Counted from the first letter of the stretch, positions 1 to 10,949 are shown. The stretch: DNA of 38,920 bases from Amoebophrya sp. AT5.2 (GCA_005223375.1 RXOD01003897.1:1-38920), one strand, 5' to 3'. Program-made: numbers and translations. The notes: generated from the letters alone by a model not told the origin.

Positions 1-135
1 ACAGCCCGCCCCTCTTTGCCCCCCTCTTGTCAGCGGATGGGCCAGAATCAGAAACGAAAGGAGGCAGCAAAAATCTACTAACTTGGTTCTTCTTCTAATA
101 TGCTCTTCTAGTATGCATTTTCCGTACCCTTAATC

Positions 136-2529
136 GAGACAGGGCATCATGCCCACCTGCGCTCCTGTGAACCCGTACACGGAGTTGGCGGAGATCTTCA
201 GCGCCAGCTGCCGCCCGTTCAACACCGCTTTTTTGAATGGATCCGGCTCCGCGTTCATTTCCTTCTTCGCCCGTTTTCGCGCCCCCAGCAAGTCTTCCAG
301 GATGAGAGGCAGCAGCCCCTTCCGCTTCGCCGGCTTCACGAAGTAGTTGTTGCAGGGCGTGTGGGTGTATTCTTCCGCGGTCAAGCCCTCGACCGTACCG
401 TTCGACTTCACGCGGTTTTGCGGTATCAACGTGCAGTAGCACAGATTGTGCGCCATCATGATCGAGGGGTACAGCGAGGCGAAATCCAGCGTCGCGATCG
501 GCTTGTCGTAGAAGTCCGTTTTCGGCTCCAGCACGGTCGCGCCGTCGAACTGTTCTCCGCTCTGCTCCACTTTTTTCGCGGGCGCGATGTACCCGCTGTC
601 CTTCGCCCGGCGGAGGATCTGACCGAACACCTTGATCGCCTGTCCGCGGAACAGCAGGAAGTTCAGCGGCGTCCCGGTCACGCGCGCCATCTCCACGTAG
701 TTGTACAGGCAGCAGAGTTTTTCTAGTAGCCGCAGCGGCAGCTTCGCGTCCTTCAGGCAGTACACGGCGAGGCGGCGGCGCGTCTCGGCCGTGCCCGTGT
801 GCAGCGTCCCGATCATGCTGTAGTGCACGTCCTCCTTCTGGTCACCGAGAAAATGCGAACTGACGAAGTTCAGGGTGTAGGACCGCAAGTTGTGCTCCTT
901 CACGATCACGGTGTACATGTCGAAAATGATGCGCCCGTCGCACTTCACCTCTTTCTGGGGCCGCCCGTTCGGCGTCGTCCACTCGCGGATCCGGCTCTGC
1001 ACCTTGGCCAGCCGGCCCAGTTCGGAAAACTGCTCGATTTGCAGCGACGCGGCGCGCTTCAGCAGGTAGGGCAAATCGAAGTTGAGGATGTTGTACCCCG
1101 TGAGGAAGTCCGCGTCGCACGCAACGAGGAACTTGCTGAAGGAAAGCAGGAGCTCCCTCTCGTCCTCGAAGGAGTAGACAACAGTGTCGGCGATGTCGCC
1201 GCAGGAATCCAGAGTCCAGACGATCTGGGCAAAGTTGGGCGCCTTGGAGCCGATCTGCTTCACCTCCGCGGCAATCTGGATAACGGGGTTCTTCTCCGCC
1301 TCCGGAAACCCCTTGCCGAGCTGGTTCCAACACTCGATATCGAATGAAAGAATGCGGAGAGGCGCGAACGCGTTCTGCTCTTCGGCAGGAACCATGGACT
1401 TGTAGAACACGTCCAGCTCGATCTGGCACGTACCTTAGTTTTTTTTGGGGGGGCTTTCACGAGTGCTCCTACTCACGCACGCTTCTATGCAGCAAAGTGA
1501 AAGGATCATTAGAGGTCGTCGTGTGACTTTATTCTTGTGGATCCTCATCATCCTTTACGCGACAAATTGAATTCCTCGGCATGCATTGGCATTTCTCCTG
1601 GCCGCAAGAAACTACTACGGTACTACACCTACAGAACAGTGATTATTGCAGAGTGACAGTCAGCCGCGCAAAATATTATTTAATTTACCAACGCTTTCTT
1701 CCGGCGTGCGCACCTTGTAGGTGAATGGCTGCAGACACACCCAGCTGCCGCCGCCCAGGCCTTGGTCCACGAGGAAGCGCAGCACGAAGGGCACGTTCGT
1801 TTCGAAGGTTCCGTATCCTGTGTACGTGCCACCCCCGATTAGCTGAAAACCGGTTTCCACCGCGGTGCGCGCCGGCTGTACCAGTCTCTGCAGGCCTAAG
1901 TGCACCTTGAAGTAGCTGCGCTCCCCGTTTTCCACGAACTCGTACACGTTTGTCTTCTGCACGATTTCCACCGACAGAACGTTTTTCGCCAGCGCCACCG
2001 CCACGCGCGACTGCTTCAGCTGCACCTCGAGGGACTCCTGGAAGATCTTCGCGTCCACGGCGGTCGTTCCCACGGGGCAGTAGAAGTAGGGCGTGAACCC
2101 GTGGATGTGCGCCAGCACGGAGTGGCCCTCAGGGGTGATTCCGTACATGCGGAGGATGGGCACCTCGCTGTTCTCCGCGTGCGGGTGAAACGTCTTGTGC
2201 GGGTTCGACTGGTAGTCGTCTACGTCCACCTGCATAAACTGCAGCGGCTTGCTCCCGTCGAAGTACCCGGGCGGAACCGGGGGCCGGTGGAACGCGGCGT
2301 AGTCGATCGTCGTCGGGTCGATGATGTTGGTCTGGTCCCGCAGGTCCGCGCGCACTCGCTTCGCGGGGGGCTCGTGACTGGACCGGGCGGGAGTGGGGGG
2401 ATCGTTCGCTGCATTCCGCGAGACAATTCCCGTACTGGAAGAAGACGGATGGTACCCAGCCTGACCGCGATGCTCCTCCTCGATCATGGCGTCGATGTCC
2501 ATGTCGAAAGCGTAGTCGTCGGCCTCCAT
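136..2529 (-). CDS. POLD1: DNA polymerase delta catalytic subunit, 5' part
   Basis: Catalytic subunit of the replicative B-family polymerase delta (leading/lagging strand synthesis, 3'-5' proofreading). Two exons are visible, 2529-1689 and 1433-136, joined by a GT-AG intron in phase 1; about 713 residues, the 3' part lying off the left edge. Seen: Exo I FDIEC (Asp312, Glu314), Exo II YNILNFDLPYLL, Exo III YCLKDA, polymerase motif A DFASLYPS (Asp near 597) and motif B around GRQLALKISANSVYGFTG. The N-terminal 70 residues are low-complexity and basic, as in other POLD1. The second exon ends just after the conserved VGxxPCL; the next in-frame codon but one is a stop, and no GT exists there, so the intron most likely starts with GA at 135-134. 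The ATG at 2529 is the first in the frame with family homology downstream. Confidence 0.95.
1434..1688 (-). other. POLD1 intron 1 (GT-AG, 255 nt)
   Basis: Begins GTAAAT and ends ACTAAG on the minus strand. The sequence GGTA is present at both boundaries, so donor and acceptor sides share a 4-nt direct repeat. A run of seven C and eight A lies just before the acceptor. Removing it joins the N-terminal domain to CQIELDV, which matches the equivalent POLD1 segment. Confidence 0.8.
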
Positions 2530-3384
2530 CCTGCCTCGTTCGTTGCTCTCGACCGATCGGCGACCCGCGTCTGTTCTCTTCCACTATTTTTTTACCACGC
2601 CCCGGAAGTTGCAGGCTGCCGTCTGGGTCTCACTCAACCCTCGTATCGTCGCCTTCAATGAAGATTATGGTGTAGACCGACAGCGAATCCTCGTTGAATG
2701 CCCCCTCCAGCAAGAGCCCGGCCGAGGTCCTCAATGTCATTTTTATTTTTGCAGCCGGAGGAAATCTGAGGCCTCGCAATCGCAGAGTCCAGCATCAACA
2801 TGATAAAAATTGATTGTGTATGACTATGAGGAAGTCCGTCCTACTTTTCGGATGGAATAAAACGGAACGGATATAATTGCACGTCGTCGATCGTAGCCAC
2901 GATCATCTAAACCTAGAGCTAAAACTGAATTCGACATGATCGACTAGCGACAACGCCAATCCGCGGCCGCGTCGATGCAACTCTATAATTTTCATCTTCA
3001 AACACAAACTCAAACATGATCACTGGACTGTCGCCTGTTTTGTAGTTCGTCTTTCACCTTCGAACTGATGTGATCGATATCGTCGAATACAACAAATTAA
3101 TTCAATGTAAGCGGAGCCAGGATCGCATAAGCGGATTCTGTATTCAACAGCACCACATGAAAGAGGCTGATGACTTTAGCTTTTGTTGCGCTCACGGTGC
3201 GTAGCTGCAAAGTGAAGAACACATGACGTGGGGGAATCAATCACCAGATGGTAGCGGAGAAAGGCTGCCGGGCTCATCTTCTACAACCTGCTTCGTTCAA
3301 TCTTCGTTTCTGATGTTGCTTGGTGCATGAAGCCTGGGGCGCTGCAAAAGTAAGCCAAGTCCGAAGCTCCGCACGGAGCGTTCT
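2530..3384. other. intergenic, upstream of POLD1; no supported gene
   Basis: AT-rich after about 2810 with stops in all frames. A plus-strand open stretch at about 2590-2800 reads plausibly, but it has no ATG and no recognisable match. The segment should hold the POLD1 promoter and 5' leader. No TATA box or spliced-leader-like motif was recognised. Confidence 0.4.
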
Positions 3385-3561
3385 TTATCTTTTCCTCTCA
3401 GTGCTCAAGACGCCCCCGAGCTCCCCGCTCCTGCGTTGCGCCTTGTCGATCCTTTCCAGGATGTCGCGGCTGTCCTCTGTTGAGGCGTCCAGGATCGACC
3501 CCAAGTAAAGGAAACTGTCTACCCGTTCTATCTTCCCGCCCGCCAGCACAGGTCTATACTT
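3385..3561 (-). pseudogene. non-LTR retrotransposon reverse transcriptase relic
   Basis: A 58-codon minus-strand stretch ending in TAA carries the hallmark of the C-terminal part of LINE-type reverse transcriptases: a hydrophobic FLYLGSILD (family form FKYLGS), then a polar gap, then DILERIDKAQRRSGEL (family form eIxxRIxxAxxxFxxL). Nothing before or after continues the enzyme in any frame, so it is a short dead fragment, probably of a 5'-truncated or eroded insertion. It lies in the gap between POLD1 and the WSC gene, on the same strand as the genes. Family-level identification is by eye; the match is short but the motif spacing is characteristic. Confidence 0.7.
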
Positions 3562-3691
3562 ACATCTGTGTGTAGCCTAGTAACCTAAGTGATTGTACAA
3601 ACAAGAATCAATGCACACAAGGCGGAATTTCTTACTCCTGGTCGCTGAGTCAAATGATCTGCGATAGTATACAGCACCTCCAACCGGCTAT

Positions 3692-4731
3692 CTATGTGCA
3701 CTCCTTCACGTAACACGTCGCATCCTCGTGGCGGGTCCCGCTTTTTCCCTGCGTCGACTTTGGAAGTCCAAGCATTAGTTTGCACTTGGAGTTGCCCCAT
3801 CCGCTGTCATACCACTCGATGGCGGAACATGCAGGGTCGCTCAGACACGCGCTTTTGCAACTTTCAACGCTCTCGTCGCCGCTGACATGATTGGTCTGCG
3901 GTTGGTCATTGCCGTCGGCATCAACGCAGAAGTTGTCGTACTTCGTCCAAGAGATATCTCCTCCCCCGCCCGCTGACCATGATAATAAATTGTAAATTGT
4001 TGAAATCAATAATGCAATTGTTTGCGTTTGCATTCATTTTCGATATTCTAATATTTTTTTGATAAATTCTTGTTCTTCACAACTTTAATATTCAGCCTCT
4101 CGTCGCTCTCTCTATCTGATGTTCAAACTCAGACTCAACTTCTTGTTCTCGTTCTGTTATTAATTATAGGAAGAAGTCACGTAACTGTACGGATTGGTGT
4201 TGCGTAGACGGAGTTTGCCCAGCTTCCTCCGCACTTTAATTCCTTCGCTGCGTCGTCGGCGTTCTGGTTGCACACGTTACACCCCCCCGATTTTTCTCCT
4301 AATGAAATCACTTTTCCCCAGTCGTTTGAGCAGAAGCACTGGAACGCGTATTGCACCGCGAAGTAGGCGTACGGTACGGCCCCCGTGGGCCCCGTCGCGT
4401 TTCGGGCCCCGTCACCCGTGAACTGGGTGGATCCGGGCACGTTCATCGTGTTCCCGCAGTAGCGGGCGCACTGCTCGACGCCGCCTGAGCCCACGTTGAC
4501 CATGTGGGGGAGCCCATTGGTGAGCATCGTGCGAGACCCGTTGTCCGTATAACACCCCAGGTACGTGTACGCGGTTGTGTTGCTGAACGGGTCCACCACG
4601 CAGCCGGTGCTGGCTCTTGCCGACGCTAGTGTCCGGAAAATCTTGTGTCCAGATGTTCGACCACCTCCCGCTGCTCGAATCGAGAGAGAGCTCGCTCGAT
4701 CGAGGGAGAGGAAGAGGAACAAAGGCTTCAT
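3692..4731 (-). CDS. secreted WSC-domain plus PAN/apple-like protein
   Basis: Two exons, 4731-4191 and 3972-3692, joined by a GT-AG phase-1 intron; 273 residues. Starts with a signal-peptide-like segment (MKPLFLFLSLDRASS), so it is probably secreted. Residues about 50-178 form a WSC domain: YLGCYTDNG, VEQCARYCG, a YFAVQYAFQCFCS core and a closing CGG..SVYAT, with the usual Cys pattern of these carbohydrate-binding domains. A short Gly-rich linker created by the splice leads into a PAN/apple-like segment with ESCKSACLSDPACSAIEWY and later CKLML and CYVKE. Known family role: WSC binds glycans, PAN binds protein or sugar. Inferred role: surface or extracellular adhesion. The second exon also has its own internal ATG, which could be misread as a separate gene, but phase, acceptor and the lack of a stop before the junction support one gene. 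Confidence 0.72.
3973..4190 (-). other. intron of the WSC/PAN gene (GT-AG, 218 nt)
   Basis: Starts GTACAG and ends TGGTCAG on the minus strand. Very AT-rich compared with its exons. It carries a direct repeat of AATTGTT about 20 nt apart near its 3' end. Confidence 0.65.
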
Positions 4732-5203
4732 TTTCGATTTCGCTGGTGATAAAAGTTAACTCAACTTACTTCTCCTGCTCTTTTTACAGATCAGAAAGAT
4801 ATAAAAAGCAAGTATCCGAGCTTCTCGCCTACGCCCTTTCACTTTGACTTTCTCAACAAATCTTTTTGATTTCTAACTGAGCAGCTCTGCCTCTGGCACA
4901 CTAGAAACGACGCTCGAGAAGTTGTGAATCAACAGCCTCGCTCTTTCGTTTTTTCGTCCGGAGATTGAAGCAAGGCGCCATCCGCAATCCGAGTCCCTCG
5001 AGCGTGCTTTCGAAAGCCAAGCGAACAAGCACCAGTGGGAGCGGACAATTCACGAGACGGAAGACGACCACAGTGGTCATTAATAAATAGGGTACTGTAG
5101 ATTATCGAAATGCGCGACCACCGGTACCGGTTTTCAGTGGCTCCATTGAGTGATAATGAAGCCGCGTCACCTGCTGGTGCGACGGCGTTGTCGCTGGCAT
5201 TAG

Positions 5204-5581
5204 CAAGAAATCAAAGCAGTTACACGCCGGCATGCTCCTGGCCTGTGGGCGATCATCATTTTGCAGCTCCTGGGGTCCTTTATTTGTGCCTTCGTGTATG
5301 TGACTCTACATTTTTTCATGGCGCAAAGACTGGAATCGTCCATTAATTTGGAATTGGATCATGCTGATTGTTACAAACATCCAGAATCGGAGGGATGGGA
5401 ATCGATCAACGCTACGTCCACCTTACAGCAGGGACCGTGTAGCAGAATGCTGAATCAATCCCGTACCCGCCGCCGTTTGCGTCTCGGTAACGAAATAGAA
5501 GCAGCTGCTTTCGTAGAAATAAATTCCTCCCCACTTTGTTTCACCTTCACACCCGCCATGCCGAGGAATGCGCCCGCCTAA
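5204..5581 (+). CDS. possible plus-strand exon with one membrane segment
   Basis: An open plus-strand frame runs from an acceptor-like CATTAG to 5581. It encodes a strongly hydrophobic stretch (LWAIIILQLLGSFICAFVYV) followed by HFFMAQRLESSINLELDH and a polar tail. No ATG precedes the membrane segment in frame, so it could only be an internal or 3' exon. It sits between two minus-strand genes and its end overlaps the last codons of the TPR gene. I do not recognise the product. Coding-like amino acid composition is the only support. Confidence 0.2.
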   Translation, partial: QEIKAVTRRHAPGLWAIIILQLLGSFICAFVYVTLHFFMAQRLESSINLELDHADCYKHPESEGWESINATSTLQQGPCSRMLNQSRTRRRLRLGNEIEAAAFVEINSSPLCFTFTPAMPRNAPA

Positions 5582-7335
5582 TTTTCGACTTCAGGTGCGT
5601 CTCCATTTTTGAGAAGCCCTGCAGAATTCCCATCGACACTAGAACACTTTTCTCGTTCTTTCGGTCGCCTGTCTCACCGGCGACTTCCAGCGCGCGCTGG
5701 TAGTAGCCGATGCCTGTTGTGAACACAGATTTTTTGCAAAGTGAAAGCACGTCGAGCACAACGACAACGAGAAGAAAGAACTACCTAGCACACAATAAAA
5801 GCAGAAAACACAAGGAATCACAAAGAAACTACCTTTCTCGAAGTTTCTCTCTGTGGTGACGCAAAGCGTGCCGAGTTTCTTGAGTGCGGTTGAGTTGTCG
5901 TGGTTCAGCGTGTCGCAAAGCTGAATGTACCGCTCGATCAACGCTCGCAGTTTTGTTGGGTCCTGCTCGTAGACCGAGTCGTCGCTCGACACGGCCAAGT
6001 TCCCGATAGCGAGACTCTGCCCCTCCACCGAGTGCAGTTGAAGCGCAAATTGCAATGCGTACCTGGAGCAAGAGATGCGGTAAGATTCATTGTTGAGGTT
6101 CGGTCATCGTTCCTGCATCTTAGACCGATCGCGGAAAATATCCCGCTGCATTCCATTTCCTTTCGCTGACAGAATGGAATGGAAAAGGACAAGGCTCATG
6201 AAGAAAGTTGTGTTAGGACACTTCGCAGCAGTGAGATGTTGCACCCACACACACACTAAAGCTTTACTGGTGGTTCAGCGTTGCTGCCTCCGTCTCTGCT
6301 AGTGCCCCGTAGCACAGCCCCAGGTTTGCGTGTGCAATGAACTTCCCCACGCTGTCCGCAATTTTCCGATGCTTGTTGTGGAAGTAGATGGCCGTCTTCA
6401 GCTGCTGCGTCTTCTCGTTGTCGGTCGGCGAGGTGGAAGTACTAGAGGATGAACCTCCACCTCTTGGGGAACTGAAGCCGGAACTGGCGCCATTTTCAGC
6501 TCCCGCTGCCTTCAATTTCATGCCGAGAACTTGATGCGTAGAGGCGAGCGAGTGGTACGCGAGGGCCTGGCCCTGCTTGTCCTCGCAGTCTCGGCAGATC
6601 TTCAGGAACTCCGTGTAGTATTTCAAGCCCCTCTTGTACTCTTTCAGGTTGTCGTGCAGGACGGCTAGAGAGAAGCAACAGCGGCCCTCCTCGCGAAGCT
6701 TGCCGCTCCGTCGGCAGGCGGAAAGCAGAAGCTCGAGGTCACTAACCTTCTTCAGCATGAAGTAACGCTCCTCCGCAGAAGTCTCGGCCTACGTTGGTTG
6801 GACCGTCGGTAGATGTAGGGAAGATAGGGTTAGGGAGACGCGCAAAGAGAAAACAATTATTTTCATGCATTATTTTTATCTTTACCCCATCGTCTTTTCT
6901 GTCAGGCGTGTTCAAGTAGGTCGGCAGTTTTACGCGCAGCACCGTCCAGTTTGTCTGCATTCGCGTCCCCTCGCGCGAGGTTCCCGTCAGGCTGCCTTCC
7001 CGCAAGCTGTGCTCGTTGTACGAGCCGCCCCCACCACCGCCGCGGCCTCGCTGCAAGGATGTTTGAAACAAAAGGCTGCCCCCGGGCGTCGTTCCGGGCC
7101 GTGATCCTGGTCCGTGATTGTGGTTGTGGTTCTCCCGCTCGAAACTGCGCTCTAGCGAGTCCTGTTGGGAAAGTTGGTGCCGCGGAAACACGCTATTCTG
7201 CTTCATCTGAAAGGGGGACCGCATGCGCCCGTCGAAAAGTTTCTGGTTCAGAGACTGGCGGGCAGCAATACCGCCGCTTGGTCGCGAACCACCCGGGGTG
7301 GTTTGCGCTCGAGACTGAGGACGACCCAAATGCAT
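5547..7335 (-). CDS. tetratricopeptide (TPR) repeat protein
   Basis: Four exons: 7335-6886, 6788-6268, 6062-5833 and 5713-5547; all three introns are GT-AG and the phases agree (0, 2, 1), giving 455 residues. Residues 1-150 are polar and low-complexity (Gly, Arg, Ser, Asn-His repeats). From about residue 165 onward come TPR-like helix pairs: EGRCCFSLAVLHDNLKEYKRGLKYY, QALAYHSLASTHQVLG, AHANLGLCYGALAETEAA and the closing GYYQRALEVAGETGDRK. Between the second and third of these lies a Gly/Ser/Thr insert of about 30 residues. TPR proteins are scaffolds; the long spacing and C-rich helices resemble cytoskeletal or axonemal TPR proteins, but I cannot assign an orthologue. The C-terminal tail after the last repeat is short and basic. 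The start is the first ATG in the open frame. Confidence 0.75.
6149..6181. repeat. 9-bp inverted repeat inside TPR intron 2
   Basis: Arms CATTCCATT at 6149-6157 and AATGGAATG at 6173-6181 are perfect complements separated by 15 nt. They lie within the intron 6267-6063. Confidence 0.85.
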
Positions 7336-7363
7336 CTTCGTTCGTGTGGCTCTCTGAATTAAT

Positions 7364-7948
7364 TTGCTAGCTGCAGCGCTTTATTTTTTGCGGCAATATG
7401 GCTTCCTTGCCAAAGACGGCAGCGTCCAGTGGCGTTGTCCTTCACTACTACGACCGGATGGTGACTTTGGTCGTGGTCACGGTCACGCTTGGCGTTCCTA
7501 TATATTTATAATTCTTCGAGTCCACGCTATCCGTTCTTCTTTCCTTGTGGAAATAGTCACGTATGATCTCAGCGCGATCATGTGGAAAGTAGTGAAAAAA
7601 ATCGAAGCCATCGACTCTCTCAACCCTCTCCACCTGTTCAGTCGTTCTAGTCTCTCTCTCACTCTGTCTCACTCTATGTCCACGAAACTTACGGTCACGG
7701 TGCTGGCTGTTCTCTTTCTCACGTGGTGGTGGTCGAGGGCTCAGTTATATATAGAAAGAGCAAAGGTTTGGCGTGTCAGCGACCTGCTTAAGCAGACAAG
7801 GGTTCTCGTTCTGTATAAACGCCTCATCACGGGCGAAAGTCTTGACGTGCGAGCAGCGCACTCTATGCGAGCGGAGGACCGCGAAGAAGATGGACACGAA
7901 AATATACATCGTCCGCTGCTAAAGCAGGTCGTCCTCGACGCCGTGTAA
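7364..7948 (+). other. plus-strand open frame with hydrophobic segments, uncertain
   Basis: The gap between the TPR gene start and the Sec12 stop holds a 194-codon plus-strand open frame without an early ATG. An ATG at about 7676 in it would give a 90-residue product with a signal-peptide-like start (MSTKLTVTVLAVLFLTWWW). A second overlapping frame from an ATG at 7398 gives a 37-residue peptide with a membrane-like end (VTLVVVTVTLGVPIYL). The two frames cannot be joined by an obvious intron. Nothing is recognised by family, and the region should also contain the 5' leader of the TPR gene. Confidence 0.18.
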
Positions 7949-8092
7949 TCACATTTGTCACTCCTGTGGAGTCGGAATAAGGAATACGCCGCGGTATCTA
8001 TTTGATAGCTCAAGTGGTCCTCTGCGGCCTCTCGGTCAAAAAATGAGCAAAATATAACGGACGATTCTTCAATCAGTATGTTTGTGCGGCCT

Positions 8093-10183
8093 TCACAGCT
8101 CTGTGTGGTGATCGCGATTTCCTGTTGTTCCACCCGCCTCATCTTCCTCGTACTCCTCGTAGTCTTGCTCTGCTCCGCCTTGCGCTCCCTCTACGCTTGC
8201 AGGAGCTGCCGCGCCACCTGCTACCCCTGCCGCGGCCACGTTCGTCGTTCCTCCTCCACGTCCTCCTCCAGATGATGGAGGGGGCCGCCGACGCGCCGCC
8301 CCCGCTCCTGCCGCTACCCGTTTCTTTGGCGGCGGGCGGGCATGATCGGTCTTTTGTTCCAGCACGCTCCCGAACTCGCTGGCGACCAGCGCGTCCATCT
8401 CCGCCTGCCTCTGGACCGCGTGCTCGTCCACCCAGTGGCTGAGGCGCACGATGTCTGCCGCGGACATCTCGTTCACGGTCTTCACGAATGCCCCCGCCAG
8501 ACTCGCCAGCAGCACGAGCAGCAGCAAAACCACCGTGCAGCAGCCGCAAACCGAGGAAGACGAGGAGGAACTCAGCAGGTCCGCGCTCCCACCCCGCAGC
8601 TTGCCGGCCTTGTCCTTGCCCAGCGATCGCGGGCCGAGGTGCACGGTGTAGTCGCCGGAAGCGCTCACGGCGGTCTCGGGGCCGCTGAACGCGACGCACT
8701 GCACGGCGAGCTGGTGGATCGGTTTTTTGGCAGAACCGCACATCTGCAGCTTCTTGAAAGGCATGACGCCAGTCTGGAAGGCCTCCACGTCGATGGAATA
8801 CAGGTTCTTGTGACCCTGCACGAAGCCACACATCATCATCGTCTTGGACTGGTTGAGGCGCAGCGCAGAACACGGTTTCGGGTCTGTGTTCACGCGGATC
8901 ACGACATTCGCAGGCTTACCTTCCTCGCACCGCCAAATGCCGATCTGTCGTATCAGGGTCGACGATGAAAAATGGCGGAAGATGAAGAAGATTCATTGAG
9001 ATTGATTAATGGAATATGTCCACCGAATCTAAAAAAATCTTTCTTTGTATACTATACTTTTAGAAGAAATCGGTACCGTCGCAGGCCCCCTTGGTCCGGC
9101 GGCGCTGATGAGGACGCAGTCGTGGGTGAGGAAGTGAGGGAACTTCAGAGTCATGGGCGTTGGCGGTTGCACCCCTTCCTCCATCCACACGATGGAGCAG
9201 CGCTCTTCCCCCGTCTCTAAACTCCACACCCGGCAGCTACGGTCCTCAGAAACGGTCGCGACGAGTCTGTTCGTTGTTTGAGAGAGTAGTCTTTCCGGCG
9301 GAGCCTGGCCATGGAAACCAAAATGAAGCCTTCTTTACAGAGCTTGCTTGCTGTCCTTCTGATCAGAAGAGCAGGCCGCGACTGCACAAAAAATAAAAAC
9401 CAGCGCCAAATCATACTTTTCATCTGGCGAGACGTCCATTGCTTCGATCTGCTTCGTGTGGCCGCCGAATTCGACTAAGGGCGTGTCTCTCCACTCCGGG
9501 TAACTCCATACCTTCGCTACACCGTCCGTCCCCGCCGTCAACACGTACTGCTCCGTCAAGCTGGTGTGGGTAGAGTTCATCAACAACCAGATTTTCATCT
9601 TTACGGAGAAGGATCTGGGTCTGCCACAATGTCATGCATGCAAGTCTGAGCGCTATCCGTATGAAGGAGAAATCAAGCAGCTGTGCCTACAGGAACAGGT
9701 ACAGGAGATCGATATTAGAAATAGTTGGTACATCATCAGCTCCTGGCAGCCGGGATCCTCCTTTTGTGTGTATGGGTTCGCCACTGGTTTTGTTTCTGAG
9801 ACGAACTCGTGCACAATGTTCATTTTTTCCGCTCCTCCGTCGCCCACGATCTCAATGATGTATCCCCGCGGTCCTGCGGACACGCACCAAAGGTCTTGTT
9901 GTGGCGAGTAGGTTACCTTCGTGGGAAGTACCTTCCCCATGTTCAAGCGGTCCAGAGTCATAAACCGACTGCTTTTCGTGCCATGGTCGTAGTCGATGGC
10001 GTGCAAGTGGATCTCGTTCGGGATTTCCTTCTTCCCCGCCGCCCCCCCACCCCCGCAGGAAATTGCGTGTCGACCGTTCTCGCAGCATTCCAGTCCCAGC
10101 AACGGGTACGGCGCAATGAAAATATCGCGCTGGGGGTCGTACAGCGGCTGGGTCGAACTAGACGACGCAGTGGGGGCGGACAT
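8093..10183 (-). CDS. SEC12: Sec12/PREB, SAR1 guanine nucleotide exchange factor
   Basis: ER membrane WD40 exchange factor that loads SAR1 with GTP to start COPII budding. Four exons, 10183-9732, about 9614-9417, 9266-9077 and 8944-8093, give 563 residues with all phases consistent; the exon 2 start is the least certain. Seen: APYPLLGLE at the N-terminus as in PREB, the diagnostic Gly-rich loop GGGGAAGKKEIPNEI (residues 44-58), WD repeats including YVLTAGTDGVAKVW and KLVATVSEDRSCRVW, then one C-terminal membrane segment (residues about 412-434, VVLLLLVLLASLAGAF). After it comes a luminal tail of about 130 residues, low-complexity, acidic near the end, finishing in HTEL, which resembles HDEL-type ER retrieval signals. 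Topology known for the family (cytosolic propeller, luminal tail) makes that signal usable. Introns: GT-AG. Confidence 0.9.
9356..9369. repeat. 14-bp perfect palindrome in SEC12 intron 2
   Basis: CTTCTGATCAGAAG is its own reverse complement and lies within the intron 9416-9267, whose removal joins a phase-2 junction between two WD repeats. Confidence 0.9.
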
Positions 10184-10214
10184 CTCGCCTACTTTTTTAT
10201 TTTTCTTTTACTAG

Positions 10215-10949
10215 GTTTACTAACTTGGCACTGGCGGAGCCGGAGGCGAAGAAGTACGGGGCGCAATACAAAACAGACCCTCGTAAAAATGAAAGACTAG
10301 TTCTCGTTCTGCCCAACCTGCCTCGGGTGAGGGTGTCGTAGTCGTTCACGAGAAAACAGCTATGGGCCGTTGCGTCGAAATAAATTTAGATAGACGCCAA
10401 ACGAGGCTAGGTCACACTCAGACCTACTTGTGCGCGAGTTCAAAAGGAGATCGACAACAGAGTGGAGTCGCTGTAGTACCAGGCAGTGCGAGCATCTCAT
10501 CTACATCTACTTCATATACGTTGTATATGTATTTTTGAATAAATGGAGGTCTAAGCGACGGATGTGAAATCAATCATTTGTTTCGCAGCCTGACTCACTT
10601 CTTTCACTGACTCGGATCACGGACACGGAAGGAAAACTGATACATGGATCTTCCGATGAGACGGAGATTCGGCATTTCACAGCAGGAAACGGAGTGATCT
10701 GGTTCGACGGAGCAAATCTAGTTCATCAACACATCGTGACCGTGAAGGCGACAAGAACGGAAGATGACGTTGAAGCCCGTTGTAGACTCGACGAACTGGA
10801 ACTCGGCTGTGCACGGCGGACGAGCATGGACAAGTAAGTAGCAGACGCAGCGCATCAACACACATTCTTTTCTTTTAAGCAAGTTTCGTACCAAATCAAG
10901 TCCAGTTCCAACCTCTCCGTGTTCTGCTTCGTGCAGCTCACCCAGGTGA
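10215..10949 (+). CDS. possible plus-strand gene of three short exons, unknown product
   Basis: In the gap between SEC12 and PHAF1 the plus strand holds three open segments that join with matching phases. Exon 10215-10326 follows a long pyrimidine tract ending CTAG and ends CGG before GTGAGG. Exon 10589-10833 follows TTTGTTTCGCAG and ends before GTAAGT. Exon 10880-10949 follows CTTTTCTTTTAAG and ends in TGA. The encoded 142 residues look protein-like (AEPEAKKYGAQYKTDPRKNE; then EIRHFTAGNGVIWFDGANLV and TVKATRTEDDVEARCRL) but match no family I know. The first exon with the ATG is not found; it would lie antisense to SEC12 exon 1 or be absent. The stop overlaps the PHAF1 stop by 12 bases, tail to tail. 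No single segment has an ATG in frame near its start, so it is easy to miss. Confidence 0.38.

Noticed and set aside
3692..4033. Separate small gene starting at the internal ATG at 4033
   Set aside because: The first codons lie in AT-rich intron-like DNA. A CAG acceptor at 3973 joins the Cys-rich part in phase to the WSC exon.
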